64,000 nt of DNA from Mycolicibacterium peregrinum (GTDB lineage Bacteria; Actinomycetota; Actinomycetes; Mycobacteriales; Mycobacteriaceae), in contig NZ_LZSO01000015.1 of NCBI RefSeq assembly GCF_001665785.1, forward strand, positions 22,528-86,527. The letters run 5' to 3'. The notes beneath the pieces were generated by a model that was not told the origin of the DNA, made no database searches, and saw only the letters and a program-made list of their open reading frames with translations. The position numbers and the translations under genes are program-made. Positions 9,315-18,433 of this stretch are shown here, piece by piece. Position 1 is the first letter of the stretch; each line of letters begins with the position of its first letter.

Positions 9315-10825
9315 GACTTCGCCTTCATCCGGCTCACGGTCCGGGTGGCGTTCTGCAGTTCTTCCAAGCCGTCGCCGAGGGCGGCCAGGATCGGCCATGG
9401 GTCGTCGACCAACTCGCGGTCGACGACGATGCCGAACTCGAGGGAATCCTGATAGCTCATGACGGTGATGTTGATGCCGATCCCGTCGAGCACCCCGGAG
9501 ATCGGGAACTGGGCGCGCTGTTTGACCCCGCCGAGGTACAGGGGTGTGGCAGGTCCGGGGACATTCGAGATCATGGCGTTCGCAGGCTGATTGAGCCCCC
9601 GCACCCCGGCCAGTCGGGACAGCGACCGGGCGGCCTGAGCGAACAAGGCAGGCGGGATGAAGTGATTGGCGTCCTGCAGCAGCGAGGCCGGCAGCGCGCG
9701 CTGCCGTTCCTTGGCGGCGTTCATCGCCTCGTTGATCCGGCGCACGCGCTCGACCGGATCGGCCTCGTCGGTGGGCAGCTGGGTGAGCATCACCGACACC
9801 CGGTTACCGAAGGTGCCCTGCTGCTCGGGAGTGCGCACCGACATAGGGATGAAACTCGCGAGAGGTTCGGCGGGCAGCTCGCCCTGCTTGTCGAGCCAGG
9901 ACCGCAGACCCGCCGTGCAGATTGCCAGCACGACGTCGTTGACGGTGCAGCCGAGGGCGTTCTTGATCGCTTTGACCTCGGCCAGCGGCATCGAGCCGAA
10001 TGCGACGCGCCGGTGCGGTGATACCCGCGCCTGGAACCGGGTCCGGGGAGCGGTGACATCGCTGCCCCGCAGCGCGGCCACCGGACTGCCGGCTTTCAAG
10101 GCGCGCTTGACGAGCCGGCTGCTGCGGGCGAGAGCCTTCACTCCGGGCAGGTGCCGGATGGTGGGAACGTCGTCGAGGTGCGGCAGTGCCGTGGGGCCGG
10201 CCCGCAGAACGCGCAGTGGCTGGCTCGCCAGCCCGACCAGACCGCGACCCAGCATCTCCACCTCGGACGGGTATTTCTCGGCTGCGATTGTGGGTGCCGC
10301 TTCGCGTTCACGCCCGGTGGTGTCGTCGAGGAGGATGCTCATGACCTCGGCGCCGGATACTCCGTCGACCGCGGCGTGGTGCATCTTCGTCAACACCGCG
10401 ACGCCGCCGTCTTCGAGTCCGTGGATGACGTACACCTCCCAGAGCGGGCGCGCCCGGTCGAGCTGACGGCCGATGATCCGGGCCACCTGCTCGGCAAGCT
10501 GGCGCTGGTCACCCGGTGCGGGCAGCGCCAGCTCGCGGACGTGGTATTCGATGTCGAAGGAGCCGTCGTCGACCCAGTACGGGTAGTCGAGGGAGAAGGG
10601 CACCTGGGCCAGCCGCCAGCGGAAGGTGGGCAGCAGGTGCAGGCGTTCGCTGATGACTCCGCGAACGAGGGCGGCATCGAGGGGTTCGCCCGATGCGGTG
10701 TGGGAGTCGTAGATGCCGAGAACACTGACGTGCCCCTGGACACGGTCGTTCTCCATGGCCAGGAACTGCGCGTCGAGGCTGGTCAGTTGTCGCATGTGAA
10801 GATCGTCTGTCGGCGGGGCCGGCAT
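9311..10825 (-). CDS. Wax ester synthase/diacylglycerol acyltransferase (WS/DGAT)
   Basis: About 504 residues of the bacterial WS/DGAT family, which esterifies acyl-CoA to diacylglycerol or a fatty alcohol. The N-terminus RQLTSLDAQFL is typical, and the catalytic HHxxxDG motif appears as HHAAVDG at residues 149-155. Later family blocks such as NDVVLAICTAGLR and FIPMSVRT are present. An in-frame ATG at 10795 (MRQLTSL...) is an equally good start. It overlaps the FadD-like gene downstream by four bases and is divergent from a PucR-type regulator, so the pair is probably controlled together. Confidence 0.88.
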   Translation of the reverse strand: MPAPPTDDLHMRQLTSLDAQFLAMENDRVQGHVSVLGIYDSHTASGEPLDAALVRGVISERLHLLPTFRWRLAQVPFSLDYPYWVDDGSFDIEYHVRELALPAPGDQRQLAEQVARIIGRQLDRARPLWEVYVIHGLEDGGVAVLTKMHHAAVDGVSGAEVMSILLDDTTGREREAAPTIAAEKYPSEVEMLGRGLVGLASQPLRVLRAGPTALPHLDDVPTIRHLPGVKALARSSRLVKRALKAGSPVAALRGSDVTAPRTRFQARVSPHRRVAFGSMPLAEVKAIKNALGCTVNDVVLAICTAGLRSWLDKQGELPAEPLASFIPMSVRTPEQQGTFGNRVSVMLTQLPTDEADPVERVRRINEAMNAAKERQRALPASLLQDANHFIPPALFAQAARSLSRLAGVRGLNQPANAMISNVPGPATPLYLGGVKQRAQFPISGVLDGIGINITVMSYQDSLEFGIVVDRELVDDPWPILAALGDGLEELQNATRTVSRMKAKS

Positions 10826-10897
10826 TCTCTTGTCTGCGTGCGCCAACGCTGCGGCCGGTCGTTGTTCAATTTGCCTACCGTGAGCCGGGGGCGGCGC

Positions 10898-10903
10898 TAC
10901 CGT
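10898..10903 (+). promoter_or_regulatory. -10 element, leaderless start of the PucR gene
   Basis: TACCGT seven bases before the ATG at 10911. Confidence 0.45.
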
Positions 10904-10910
10904 GCACTGC

Positions 10911-12224
10911 ATGGAGCCGGCCTGGGCAGACGCACAGGGTGATGAGCAGCGACGAGTGTGGTCGGAGGTGTTGCGGCCGGCTGCCGCCGAACTCGCCGAG
11001 CGGGCCCGCGAAATCTCGGCAGCGGTGAACGATTACACCCGGGCTCGGCTGAGCGACCTGCTGGCCGACGAGCAGGCACTCGAGGTCAATCGGGCGAGTA
11101 CCGAGGCGAGCATTCTCGACTTCGCGCAGGTGCTGTCGTCCGGAGACGATCCGCTGGCGGCGGTGCAGCTGCAGTCGCCGACACTCGACTATGCACGGGA
11201 CGGCGCGCAGCACGGTATCCCGCTCACCACGCTCATGCGCAGCTATCGCCTCGCGCATGCCGCCAGCGCGACTCATTTCACCGCGATTCTGCAGCACCAC
11301 GCGGGCAATGCCGAAGAACTGCACCTTGCCTCGGAGCTGGGGTCGGCGTGGATGTTCGCCTACGTCGACGCCGCGCTGTGCCTGGTGGAGGAGGTGTACA
11401 CCGCCGAACGCGACCGATGGTTGCGCAGCGCCGCTGCCAGCCAAGCCGAAACCATCGCCACCATCCTGGCCGGTGAACCGATCGACACCGACGTGGCGAC
11501 CCGGCGGCTTCGCCACGATGTCCGCCGGGTCCACGTCGCCGCGATCGCCTGGCTCGAATCTCACGAAGAAGGACGCAACACGCAGGCCGTCCTCGAAGCG
11601 GCGATCCGCGACATCGCCTCGGCCATCGGCAATCAGAAGCCCCTCGTGCATCCGCTCGGAATACTGTCGACCGCCGCCTGGATCAGCTCGCACAGCCCGA
11701 TCCCGTCGAAAGTGTTGGACGAGCTACGGTTCCGGACTGCGAATGCACCGGGCGTGCGCGTCGCGATCGGCGAGCCGGCACCCGGCATCGGTGGCCTGCG
11801 GTCCAGCTATGTGGAAGCGGTTGAGGCGCAACGAGTCGCGCGTCTCGCCGGCCGCGCGGCCGGTAGCGTCACCCGCTACGACAATGTTGCGCTGCGGGCC
11901 ATCGCGACCGCCAACATCGACCAGGCGCGTGACTTCGTGCGACGCGAACTGGGGCCGCTCGGCGAGATGGACGAAACCACCCGGCGGCTCGCCGCCACGG
12001 TGCGCGCCTATCTCGACGAGAACTGCAGCCGCGGACGAACAGCCAAGCGGCTCCACGTCCACGACAACACCGTCGCCTACCGGATCCGCCAGGCGGAGGA
12101 ACTGTTGGGAAGGTCATTGGAGCGGCGCACCCTCGAGTTGCGTGTCGCGCTGGCCCTGGCCGATGTCGTCGCCGAGACGACCGATTCCGCAACGACGCCC
12201 GCTTCCCTACGGCCGGCGAACTGA
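10911..12224 (+). CDS. PucR/CdaR-family transcriptional regulator
   Basis: 437 residues. The C-terminus carries the PucR-type helix-turn-helix with the family block AKRLHVHDNTVAYRIRQAEE and LERRTLELRVALALA. The N-terminal 200 residues are an all-helical RsbR/GGDEF-like sensing region. An upstream GTG at 10902 would add three residues. The ATG at 10911 is preferred because TACCGT lies seven bases before it. Position between the divergent lipid operon (9311-10825) and the SDR/lipase set suggests it controls one or both; its ligand is unknown. Confidence 0.82.
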   Translation: MEPAWADAQGDEQRRVWSEVLRPAAAELAERAREISAAVNDYTRARLSDLLADEQALEVNRASTEASILDFAQVLSSGDDPLAAVQLQSPTLDYARDGAQHGIPLTTLMRSYRLAHAASATHFTAILQHHAGNAEELHLASELGSAWMFAYVDAALCLVEEVYTAERDRWLRSAAASQAETIATILAGEPIDTDVATRRLRHDVRRVHVAAIAWLESHEEGRNTQAVLEAAIRDIASAIGNQKPLVHPLGILSTAAWISSHSPIPSKVLDELRFRTANAPGVRVAIGEPAPGIGGLRSSYVEAVEAQRVARLAGRAAGSVTRYDNVALRAIATANIDQARDFVRRELGPLGEMDETTRRLAATVRAYLDENCSRGRTAKRLHVHDNTVAYRIRQAEELLGRSLERRTLELRVALALADVVAETTDSATTPASLRPAN

Positions 12225-12238
12225 CCGACGCGCCCCGG

Positions 12239-13033
12239 TCACATCCGGGCGAGCATCGCGTCGCGCACCCGCCCGACCCCGGCCAGGCGTGCGATGTCGC
12301 CGATCAGAACCGGTGCGACAGCGCCGATTCCGGTCAGAAGGCGCACGCCTACCGAAGCGACCGTAGTCTCGGGTGTGTCGCGCTCGATGGCCCTGGCCAC
12401 CTCCCGGGCGACATCCTCGGGTGAACTCGTACCGAACCCTCGCGGAAGCGAGACACCGGTATCCGCCAACATCCCCGCATCACGGATGGGTCCGGGAAAG
12501 ATCGTCGACACGCCGATCCCGGTGCCGTGCAGCTCCTGACGTAGGGCAAGCCCGAGGCCACGCAGGCCCCATTTGGTGGCCGTGTACACCGCTCCGTTGC
12601 CGGGTGTCGCGATGAGTCCGGCTCCCGAGGAGATGAAGACGATGTGGCCTCGGCCTCGGCCGCGGCGCTGCATCGACGTCACCGCTGCACGGGCGAGCGC
12701 GGCGGGGGCCAGCAGGTTGATGCGCAGGGCGTCTTCGATCTCGCTGTCGCTCAGCATCGCGAGATCCTGTGGGATGCCGACGCCTGCGTTGGCGATGAGG
12801 ATGTCCACAACACCTGCACGGTCCATCAGATCCCGCACGTCGCCGAGGTCGGCCAGATCTGCGGTCAACGCGCGCGCGGGCGGTCCCAGCTCACCGACCA
12901 GTTTCTTGAGCTCCAGCTCGCGTCGGCCGGTCACCGTTAGTGCGCACCCGCGCCCGGCGAGTTCGCGTGCGATGGCCCGGCCGATGCCACCCGTCGCTCC
13001 TGTTACCAGCGCGCTGCGGCCTGTCAGTTGCAT
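12239..13033 (-). CDS. Short-chain dehydrogenase/reductase
   Basis: 264 residues, classical SDR: Rossmann cofactor motif TGATGGIGRAIA near the N-terminus, ANAG at the end of beta-4, catalytic Ser in FISSGAG and YTATK for the Tyr-Lys pair. The ATG at 13033 gives the canonical start MQLTGRSALVTG; the longer frame upstream is not SDR-like. It follows another SDR (22-base gap) and a lipase on the same strand, a combination common in mycobacterial lipid or steroid catabolism. Substrate not determinable. Confidence 0.85.
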   Translation of the reverse strand: MQLTGRSALVTGATGGIGRAIARELAGRGCALTVTGRRELELKKLVGELGPPARALTADLADLGDVRDLMDRAGVVDILIANAGVGIPQDLAMLSDSEIEDALRINLLAPAALARAAVTSMQRRGRGRGHIVFISSGAGLIATPGNGAVYTATKWGLRGLGLALRQELHGTGIGVSTIFPGPIRDAGMLADTGVSLPRGFGTSSPEDVAREVARAIERDTPETTVASVGVRLLTGIGAVAPVLIGDIARLAGVGRVRDAMLARM

Positions 13034-13055
13034 GTCATGTCCTCGAATATGTTGT

Positions 13056-13904
13056 CTACTTGGATAATTCGGCCATGCGTGTTGCGATCCACCGCGCCAG
13101 CGGTGGGGCAGTGCGCGAGAGCGCATACATCAGGTGCGCTTCGGCGGCGACCGGCGCCACCGCGCGGTTTCGGTCTACTGCGCGCAGGATGTTCCTGGCC
13201 ACGCGCTCAGGGGTGTAGCCGCGCTTCCGATAGGTCGACTCGAGCTGCCTGCGCCGTTCGTCGACGTCTCCGTCGCCGCGGATAGGGCTGTTCTGCGTGA
13301 TGGCCGTGTTGATGATGCCGGGACACACCGCGGTGACACCGATGCCCTGGGGTCTCAGTTCCATGCGCAGTGCTTCTGACAACCCGAGTACCGCGAACTT
13401 CGTTGCGCTGTAGGCGGTCAGTTGGGGATTGGCCAGGAGGCCGGCCGCCGAGGACAGATTGACGATGTGGCCGCCGCGACCCGAGTCGATCATGGTGGGC
13501 AGGAACGCCTCGCATCCGTGCACCACACCCATCAGGTTGACGTCGATCAGCCACTGCCAATCTTTGACGTTGGTGTCCAAGAAGCCGCCCACCAGGCCGA
13601 CTCCGGCGTTGTTGACCAACAGGTCCACCCGGCCGAAATAGTCGGAGGTAGCGTCGGCGAAACGTGTCATCGACTCGGTCTCGGACACGTCCGCCCACGA
13701 GGTCAGCACCTGTGCATCGAGGGCGCGGGCCGTCTCAGCGGTGTCGGCCAGGCCGGCCTCGTCGACGTCGCACAGGGCCAGGCGGGCATGCCGTCGGGCA
13801 CACAACAGCGCCACCTCGCGGCCGATACCGCTGCCGGCGCCGGTGACGACCACAACCCGATCGGTGAGGTCGGCGGTCTTGAATCGAGGTCCAGTTCTGG
13901 GCAT
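13056..13904 (-). CDS. Short-chain dehydrogenase/reductase
   Basis: 282 residues, classical SDR with TGAGSGIGREVA, NNAG, the catalytic Ser in LSSAAG and YSATKFA. The acidic residue after beta-2 (LCDVDEAG) points to NAD(H) rather than NADP(H). The longer C-terminus, with TPERVARNILRAVDRNR, resembles mycobacterial SDRs annotated near lipases. The start at 13904 has a TAGCGT box six bases upstream, supporting a leaderless transcript that would continue into the next SDR. Confidence 0.85.
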   Translation of the reverse strand: MPRTGPRFKTADLTDRVVVVTGAGSGIGREVALLCARRHARLALCDVDEAGLADTAETARALDAQVLTSWADVSETESMTRFADATSDYFGRVDLLVNNAGVGLVGGFLDTNVKDWQWLIDVNLMGVVHGCEAFLPTMIDSGRGGHIVNLSSAAGLLANPQLTAYSATKFAVLGLSEALRMELRPQGIGVTAVCPGIINTAITQNSPIRGDGDVDERRRQLESTYRKRGYTPERVARNILRAVDRNRAVAPVAAEAHLMYALSRTAPPLARWIATRMAELSK

Positions 13905-13910
13905 GCACCG

Positions 13911-13916
13911 ACGCTA
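13911..13916 (-). promoter_or_regulatory. -10 element, leaderless start of the SDR gene
   Basis: TAGCGT on the minus strand, six bases before the ATG at 13904. Confidence 0.5.
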
Positions 13917-13997
13917 TGGACACAGCGTGGCCGCCCGCTCGTGCGGATGAGCCAACGTCTGCGCGGCCGGTTGTCGCGATGCGCTAATCGGGAGTGT

Positions 13998-14900
13998 TCA
14001 CCGCAGATGCTGGACGAGATGGGCGGCAATGCGTTTCGTCGCGTCACGCGCGGCGGCCGATTCTGATCTCGTGAATCCGTGGTCGATGCCTTCAAAGCAA
14101 TGGTGCGTGATCGGGACGCCCGCGCCGGACAATCGTGCCGCCAGTTCGTCGCCCTCGGGGCCGAGAGTGTCGAGGGCGCCGGTGAGAATCAGGGTCGGCG
14201 GCATCGCGGCCGTCAGCTCGTCATCGAAGCGGGGCGAGGCCAGCGGCTCCCGCGAGCGGCCCGTGTCCACGAGGTACGAGTCGATCACGAGTCGTTGGAT
14301 CCTTCGCGATATGCGTGGACGTGCCTTGGCCGAGGTGCGGTCGGCACGGCTGAGGTCGACGACGGGGAAGGCCAGCGCCGCGGCGCGGAACCCGACTTCG
14401 CCTGTGCGATAAGCCTGCTGGCACACGTTGACAGCGAGCTTCGCGCCGGCGCTCGCACCCGTCACCGACATCCGGGCCGCATCCCAACCGCGGTGAGTGG
14501 CTTCGCTGCGTGCCCACAGCGCGACATCGAAGCACTGTTGTTCGGCCACCGGATATCGCACCTGCGGCGCGGTGGCGTAGTCGGCCAAGATGACCACTGC
14601 ACCGGCGTCCGCTGCGATGTGGTGCGTGATGTATTCCTCCTGCCGTGGGTTGCGCACGATGAAGGCGCCGCCGTGCAGGTGCAGGTTGACCGGCGGCCCG
14701 TCAGCGCCGGTCTTGGCGAGTGGCGCGTCGGGGTGTGGCGAATAGATGAGGCACCGGACAGGACCGTGGCGCGTCGGCACCTCGACGATCTCGGGTGGGG
14801 CGACCCGCCGTGTCGCGGAGCGGAAACTGCGCGGGGTGGGTACCAACGGCAGCAGGCGTTGCGTGAGGTGCGCTGCGACCCGCGCGGTAGCTGTGTTCAC
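13998..14900 (-). CDS. Alpha/beta hydrolase of the hormone-sensitive-lipase family
   Basis: 300 residues with GTG start. Oxyanion-hole HGG at 76-78, nucleophile elbow GASAG with Ser150, an acidic residue in the GALDTLGPEG segment and a His in GIDHGF complete the catalytic triad of the HSL/carboxylesterase family IV. In mycobacteria such proteins are the Lip esterases acting on short-chain esters or acylglycerols. It is upstream of the two SDR genes on the same strand (93-base gap) and divergent from a membrane protein gene. Confidence 0.82.
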   Translation of the reverse strand: MNTATARVAAHLTQRLLPLVPTPRSFRSATRRVAPPEIVEVPTRHGPVRCLIYSPHPDAPLAKTGADGPPVNLHLHGGAFIVRNPRQEEYITHHIAADAGAVVILADYATAPQVRYPVAEQQCFDVALWARSEATHRGWDAARMSVTGASAGAKLAVNVCQQAYRTGEVGFRAAALAFPVVDLSRADRTSAKARPRISRRIQRLVIDSYLVDTGRSREPLASPRFDDELTAAMPPTLILTGALDTLGPEGDELAARLSGAGVPITHHCFEGIDHGFTRSESAAARDATKRIAAHLVQHLR

Positions 14901-15024
14901 GCGGCGGAACGCTAGCCAAGTTGGGCCGGCGCGGGCTTGTCGCGAACGGCTGAAAAGCGCGGGTGCCGTTGTGGGAGGGCCACAGAGCTCAGGACTTGCC
15001 CGGGAACTTCCCAGCTGTGTTCCC

Positions 15025-15030
15025 TACAGT
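15025..15030 (+). promoter_or_regulatory. -10 element, leaderless start of the membrane protein gene
   Basis: TACAGT six bases before the GTG at 15037. Confidence 0.45.
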
Positions 15031-15036
15031 CGTCGC

Positions 15037-15816
15037 GTGCTCGGCAAAGCCCTCGATGCGTTCCTGGACTCCCCGTTGTCCGGGATCGTGCCGTGGGCGT
15101 TGATGGCGATTCTGGCCGGGCCGGGCCGCTACGAGATCGCAGTGTGGGGTGCGCTCGGTTTCTCGCTGGTGGTGCTGGCACTGGACCGTCGCCGCCACGT
15201 CCCGGTGCACGTGCTGGAGGTGCTCGGGGTGTCCTTCTTCGTGGTGCTGGCCGCCGTCGGCCTGGTGGCCTCCCGAGGACAGAAGACGTGGCTGGAGATG
15301 TGGTCGGGGGAGATCACGAACGCCTCGTTGGCGATCTTCGCCCTGACCAGCCTGATGATCGGCCGGCCGTATACGACGGCGTACGCGCGCGACGTCACGC
15401 CGCCGGACCATTGGCACACGCCGCGGTTCAAGCGCACCAACATGGTGGTGACCGCGGTGTGGGCGGCGGCATTCGGCTTCTCGGCGTCGGTCGGTTTTCT
15501 CGGGGATGTGCTGTACGGCAGCACCGACAATTTCTGGACCGGCTGGATTCTGCAGCTGGCCGCACTGTTCTTCGCGGTGGCCGTCACCGAGTTCTACCCC
15601 GAGTACGCCCGCGCCAAGGAGGCTGCGCATGCGCTGCACCCGGTGCCGTCATGGTCGCGGGTGTTCGAGTGGCTGCCGCCGTTCGTACTGGCCACCGGTG
15701 TCGCAGGCTGGCTGCTGGCCACGGTCAGCAGTGGGGTGGCTGCTGACCTGGTGGTTTTCGGCGCGTTCGGTACGGCGCTGTTGCGACGGCGCGAGCTGCG
15801 GGCTCGGGCCACCTAG
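15037..15816 (+). CDS. Conserved multi-pass membrane protein
   Basis: 259 residues with about six or seven hydrophobic segments (for example GIVPWALMAILAG and VLEVLGVSFFVVLAAVGLVA) separated by short charged loops. A family name is not recognised. The GTG at 15037 is chosen because the upstream part of the open frame is Arg-rich and unlike a protein, and because TACAGT precedes this GTG by six bases. It converges on the ABC transporter set with 19 bases between stops. Confidence 0.65.
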   Translation: MLGKALDAFLDSPLSGIVPWALMAILAGPGRYEIAVWGALGFSLVVLALDRRRHVPVHVLEVLGVSFFVVLAAVGLVASRGQKTWLEMWSGEITNASLAIFALTSLMIGRPYTTAYARDVTPPDHWHTPRFKRTNMVVTAVWAAAFGFSASVGFLGDVLYGSTDNFWTGWILQLAALFFAVAVTEFYPEYARAKEAAHALHPVPSWSRVFEWLPPFVLATGVAGWLLATVSSGVAADLVVFGAFGTALLRRRELRARAT

Positions 15817-15835
15817 CTGTGGGGACTTGCTGCTG

Positions 15836-16807
15836 TCAGGACTTGCTCGGCTGCGGCAGGAACTGGTTGTCGAGGAACTTCGCGTAGTCGGGCAGCTGCG
15901 TGCCGGGGTCGATGGACTTCTGGGTTTTTGCCCACGCCCCGAGTTCGGCCAGCTTGTCGGCCAGGTCCGGATTCAGCTGCAGCGTGAAGTCGAATTCGCC
16001 GAGTACGGTGCCGAGCAGCTCAGGGTCCAGCTGGGTGGCTTTGGCAACGGCGTCGGTGGCGGCCTTGTCGTGCCGGGACAGGGCGGCTCCCGCGTCACCA
16101 AGGGCGGTGAGGAAGGCGGTGATCGCCTTGCCCTTGGTTGCGACGGCGGATTCGGTCGCGATGAACAGGCTGTGCTGGTTGTAGGTTCCGCCGCTCAGCG
16201 CCACTGTGTCGTCGCCGAGAGCCTTGAGAGTCTGCGCCTGGTAGGGCTGGAAGATCGACACCGCGTCGACGTTGCGCTGGGTGGCGGCGGTGACGATCGC
16301 CGACGGTGCGACCTGCACCAGCTCAGCCTTGAGGTTGTTCTGCGCCAGGGCATTCGACACGTAGTAGGCGGCGCTGGTGCCCAGCGGAGTGCCGATCGAC
16401 TTGCCGGCCAGATCCGCGAGGGTGTTGATGCCCGCGCTGCGGCGGGCGACGATCCGTGAGCCCTCCCAGCGGGATCCGTCGGCGATCACCCGCAGCGTGG
16501 GGGTACGGGTCAGCGCGGCCGAGGTCGGCACGTCGGCCGCGGTGGTGATGTCGACCTGTCCGGCCGCCGCGGCCTGCAGCGCCTCGACACCGGATTGGAA
16601 GTTCACCACCTTGACGTTGACGTTGTGCTTACCGAACAGCCCGGTGTCGGCGGCGACGGGGACCTGCGCCCAGGACGGGTCGACGACAAAACCGACGGTG
16701 AGTTGATCGGGGTTCGCGGCGCCCGAGTCGGTGCAGGCGGTGCCGGTCACAGCGAGGGCGGCAGCGGCGACTGCTGCGGCGACGATGCGCCGGAAAGGGG
16801 TCTTCAC
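15836..16807 (-). CDS. ABC transporter substrate-binding lipoprotein (SsuA/NrtA/TauA-like)
   Basis: 323 residues from a GTG start (VKTPFRR...). A twin-Arg-poor signal peptide with hydrophobic core ends in lipobox VTGTAC. The mature part has the periplasmic-binding fold of aliphatic sulfonate/nitrate/thiamine-precursor binders: GFVVDPSWAQVPVAADTGLF, then VDITTAADVPT and DAVSIFQPYQA. It is the last gene of the operon arylsulfotransferase-permease-ATPase-binding protein. A sulfonate or sulfate-ester ligand is inferred from the arylsulfotransferase-like partner. Confidence 0.83.
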   Translation of the reverse strand: MKTPFRRIVAAAVAAAALAVTGTACTDSGAANPDQLTVGFVVDPSWAQVPVAADTGLFGKHNVNVKVVNFQSGVEALQAAAAGQVDITTAADVPTSAALTRTPTLRVIADGSRWEGSRIVARRSAGINTLADLAGKSIGTPLGTSAAYYVSNALAQNNLKAELVQVAPSAIVTAATQRNVDAVSIFQPYQAQTLKALGDDTVALSGGTYNQHSLFIATESAVATKGKAITAFLTALGDAGAALSRHDKAATDAVAKATQLDPELLGTVLGEFDFTLQLNPDLADKLAELGAWAKTQKSIDPGTQLPDYAKFLDNQFLPQPSKS

Positions 16808-16833
16808 GTTGTGGGTTCCTTTGTGGGTGGACG

Positions 16834-17592
16834 TCAGTGGACGGCGTGGTCGATGCCGAGCTGGTGGTGCAGGGTCTTGCGGATCTCGCTGTAGCCGGGT
16901 TGGTCGGCCAGCGCATCGGCCGGCCGGGGGCGGCCGAGCGGGTTGGCGATCTGATCGGCGATCTGCCCGTCCCGCAGCACGCTGACGGTGTCGCCGAGTC
17001 GGATCGCCTCGTCGATGTCGTGCGTGACGAACACGATCGTGCGGTTCAGCCGCGTCCACAGATCGATCAGCAGATCCTGCATGCGCAGCCGGGTCAGTGC
17101 GTCGAGCGCTGCGAACGGTTCGTCCATCAACATGACGGTCGGCTCCCCGGCCAGCACACGGGCGATGCTGACCCGCTGTCGCATGCCGCCGGACAGCTCA
17201 CCGGGACGTTGCGCGGCCACCTCGTCACGCAGGCCCACCAACTCGAGCAACTCGTGAATGGTGCCTCGGCGCTGAGGTTTCGGCAATCGTCGGGCCGTCA
17301 GGGCGAAGTCGATGTTGTCCGCGACGGTCATCCACGGGAACAGCACGTCGCGCTGGAAGGCGACGCCCCGGCGAGGATGCGGTGCGGTGACCACCTCACC
17401 GTTGTCGGTCACCGAGCCCGAGGTTGCGGTGATCAGGCCGGCAAGACAGTGCAGCAGAGTCGATTTGCCGCTGCCGGAGGCGCCGACGAGGACCGAGAAG
17501 GAGCCGTCCGGAACGGTCAGCGAAATGCCCTTGAGCGTCGGCTCCTGCTTGCCGGGGAACCTCACCACGAGGTCGTGGGTCTGGATGGCCAT
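16834..17592 (-). CDS. ABC transporter ATP-binding protein (SsuB/TauB-like)
   Basis: 252 residues. Walker A GASGSGKST, Q-loop AFQRDVLFPWMT, signature LSGGMRQR, Walker B VMLMDEPF and the H-loop VFVTHDIDEA are all intact. The FPWMTV Q-loop context is characteristic of nitrate/sulfonate/taurine importers. It starts one base after the permease stop and is followed 26 bases later by the binding-protein gene. Confidence 0.9.
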   Translation of the reverse strand: MAIQTHDLVVRFPGKQEPTLKGISLTVPDGSFSVLVGASGSGKSTLLHCLAGLITATSGSVTDNGEVVTAPHPRRGVAFQRDVLFPWMTVADNIDFALTARRLPKPQRRGTIHELLELVGLRDEVAAQRPGELSGGMRQRVSIARVLAGEPTVMLMDEPFAALDALTRLRMQDLLIDLWTRLNRTIVFVTHDIDEAIRLGDTVSVLRDGQIADQIANPLGRPRPADALADQPGYSEIRKTLHHQLGIDHAVH

Positions 17593-17593
17593 C

Positions 17594-18433
17594 TCAGCGC
17601 TCCTCTTGGGCCCAACGGGTGAACGGGGACGTGACCGAGGCGACCAACAGGTCACACAGGGCGCCGACGATGCCCAGGATGATCAGGCAGAAGATCAGAC
17701 GATCGGCCTGGGAGAACAATTGCGCCTGGGAGATCCGATACCCGATACCCGATGTGGTGCCGGTCATCTCGGCCACCACGATGAGCACAAACGCCATCGC
17801 CGCACCGACCCGCAGTCCTGACGCGATGTCAGGGGCCGCCTCGGGCAGCACCACTCGCGACAGGGTCTGCCAACGGCCGGCACCCAGGCAGCGGGCGGCC
17901 TTCAGATAGTCGACCGGAGTGCTCGCCAGGCCGGAGTGGCTGTTGATCCACACCGGGACGAACACTCCGAGTGCGATGACCAGGAGCTTGCTGTTCTCGC
18001 CCAGCCCGAACCACAGGATCGCGAGCGGGACAAGGCCGATCGTCGGGATCGGCGAGAACACCCGCAGCACCGGTTGCAGCAGGTTACGGCCGGCTGTTGT
18101 CGTCGCGGTGAGTATCGCGACGACGATCCCGACGCCGGCACCGAGGGCGAAACCGATTGCTGCCCTTTGCAAGCTGGCGAGGATGTCGGCGGCCAGCAGT
18201 CCCTCGCTCCACAGGGTGTGACCGGCGGCGAGGATCTCGGGCACGCTCGGGAACAGCTGTCGCGGGAACCGTCCGGTCGCCACGATCAACGACCACAGGG
18301 CCGCGGCGATCCCCAGCCCGGCCAGCGTCCAGCCGAGGACGCCGAGCCGGGCGAACGCCGACCGCAGCCGGGCCGGCGCTGGGTGCTGCGGCGGGTTCGA
18401 CGCCTTGCCCCGGACGGCCAAACTGGCTGTCAT
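17594..18433 (-). CDS. ABC transporter permease (SsuC/TauC-like)
   Basis: 279 residues with six predicted membrane segments and the BPD permease EAA loop (VVLPEAAPDIASGLRVGAAMAFVLIV, here split as EAAPDIASGLRVG). The N-terminal Ala/Pro-rich stretch is cytoplasmic. The ATG at 18433 overlaps the upstream stop codon (ATGA), so it is coupled to the arylsulfotransferase-like gene. It completes an importer with the adjacent ATPase and binding protein. Confidence 0.9.
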   Translation of the reverse strand: MTASLAVRGKASNPPQHPAPARLRSAFARLGVLGWTLAGLGIAAALWSLIVATGRFPRQLFPSVPEILAAGHTLWSEGLLAADILASLQRAAIGFALGAGVGIVVAILTATTTAGRNLLQPVLRVFSPIPTIGLVPLAILWFGLGENSKLLVIALGVFVPVWINSHSGLASTPVDYLKAARCLGAGRWQTLSRVVLPEAAPDIASGLRVGAAMAFVLIVVAEMTGTTSGIGYRISQAQLFSQADRLIFCLIILGIVGALCDLLVASVTSPFTRWAQEER

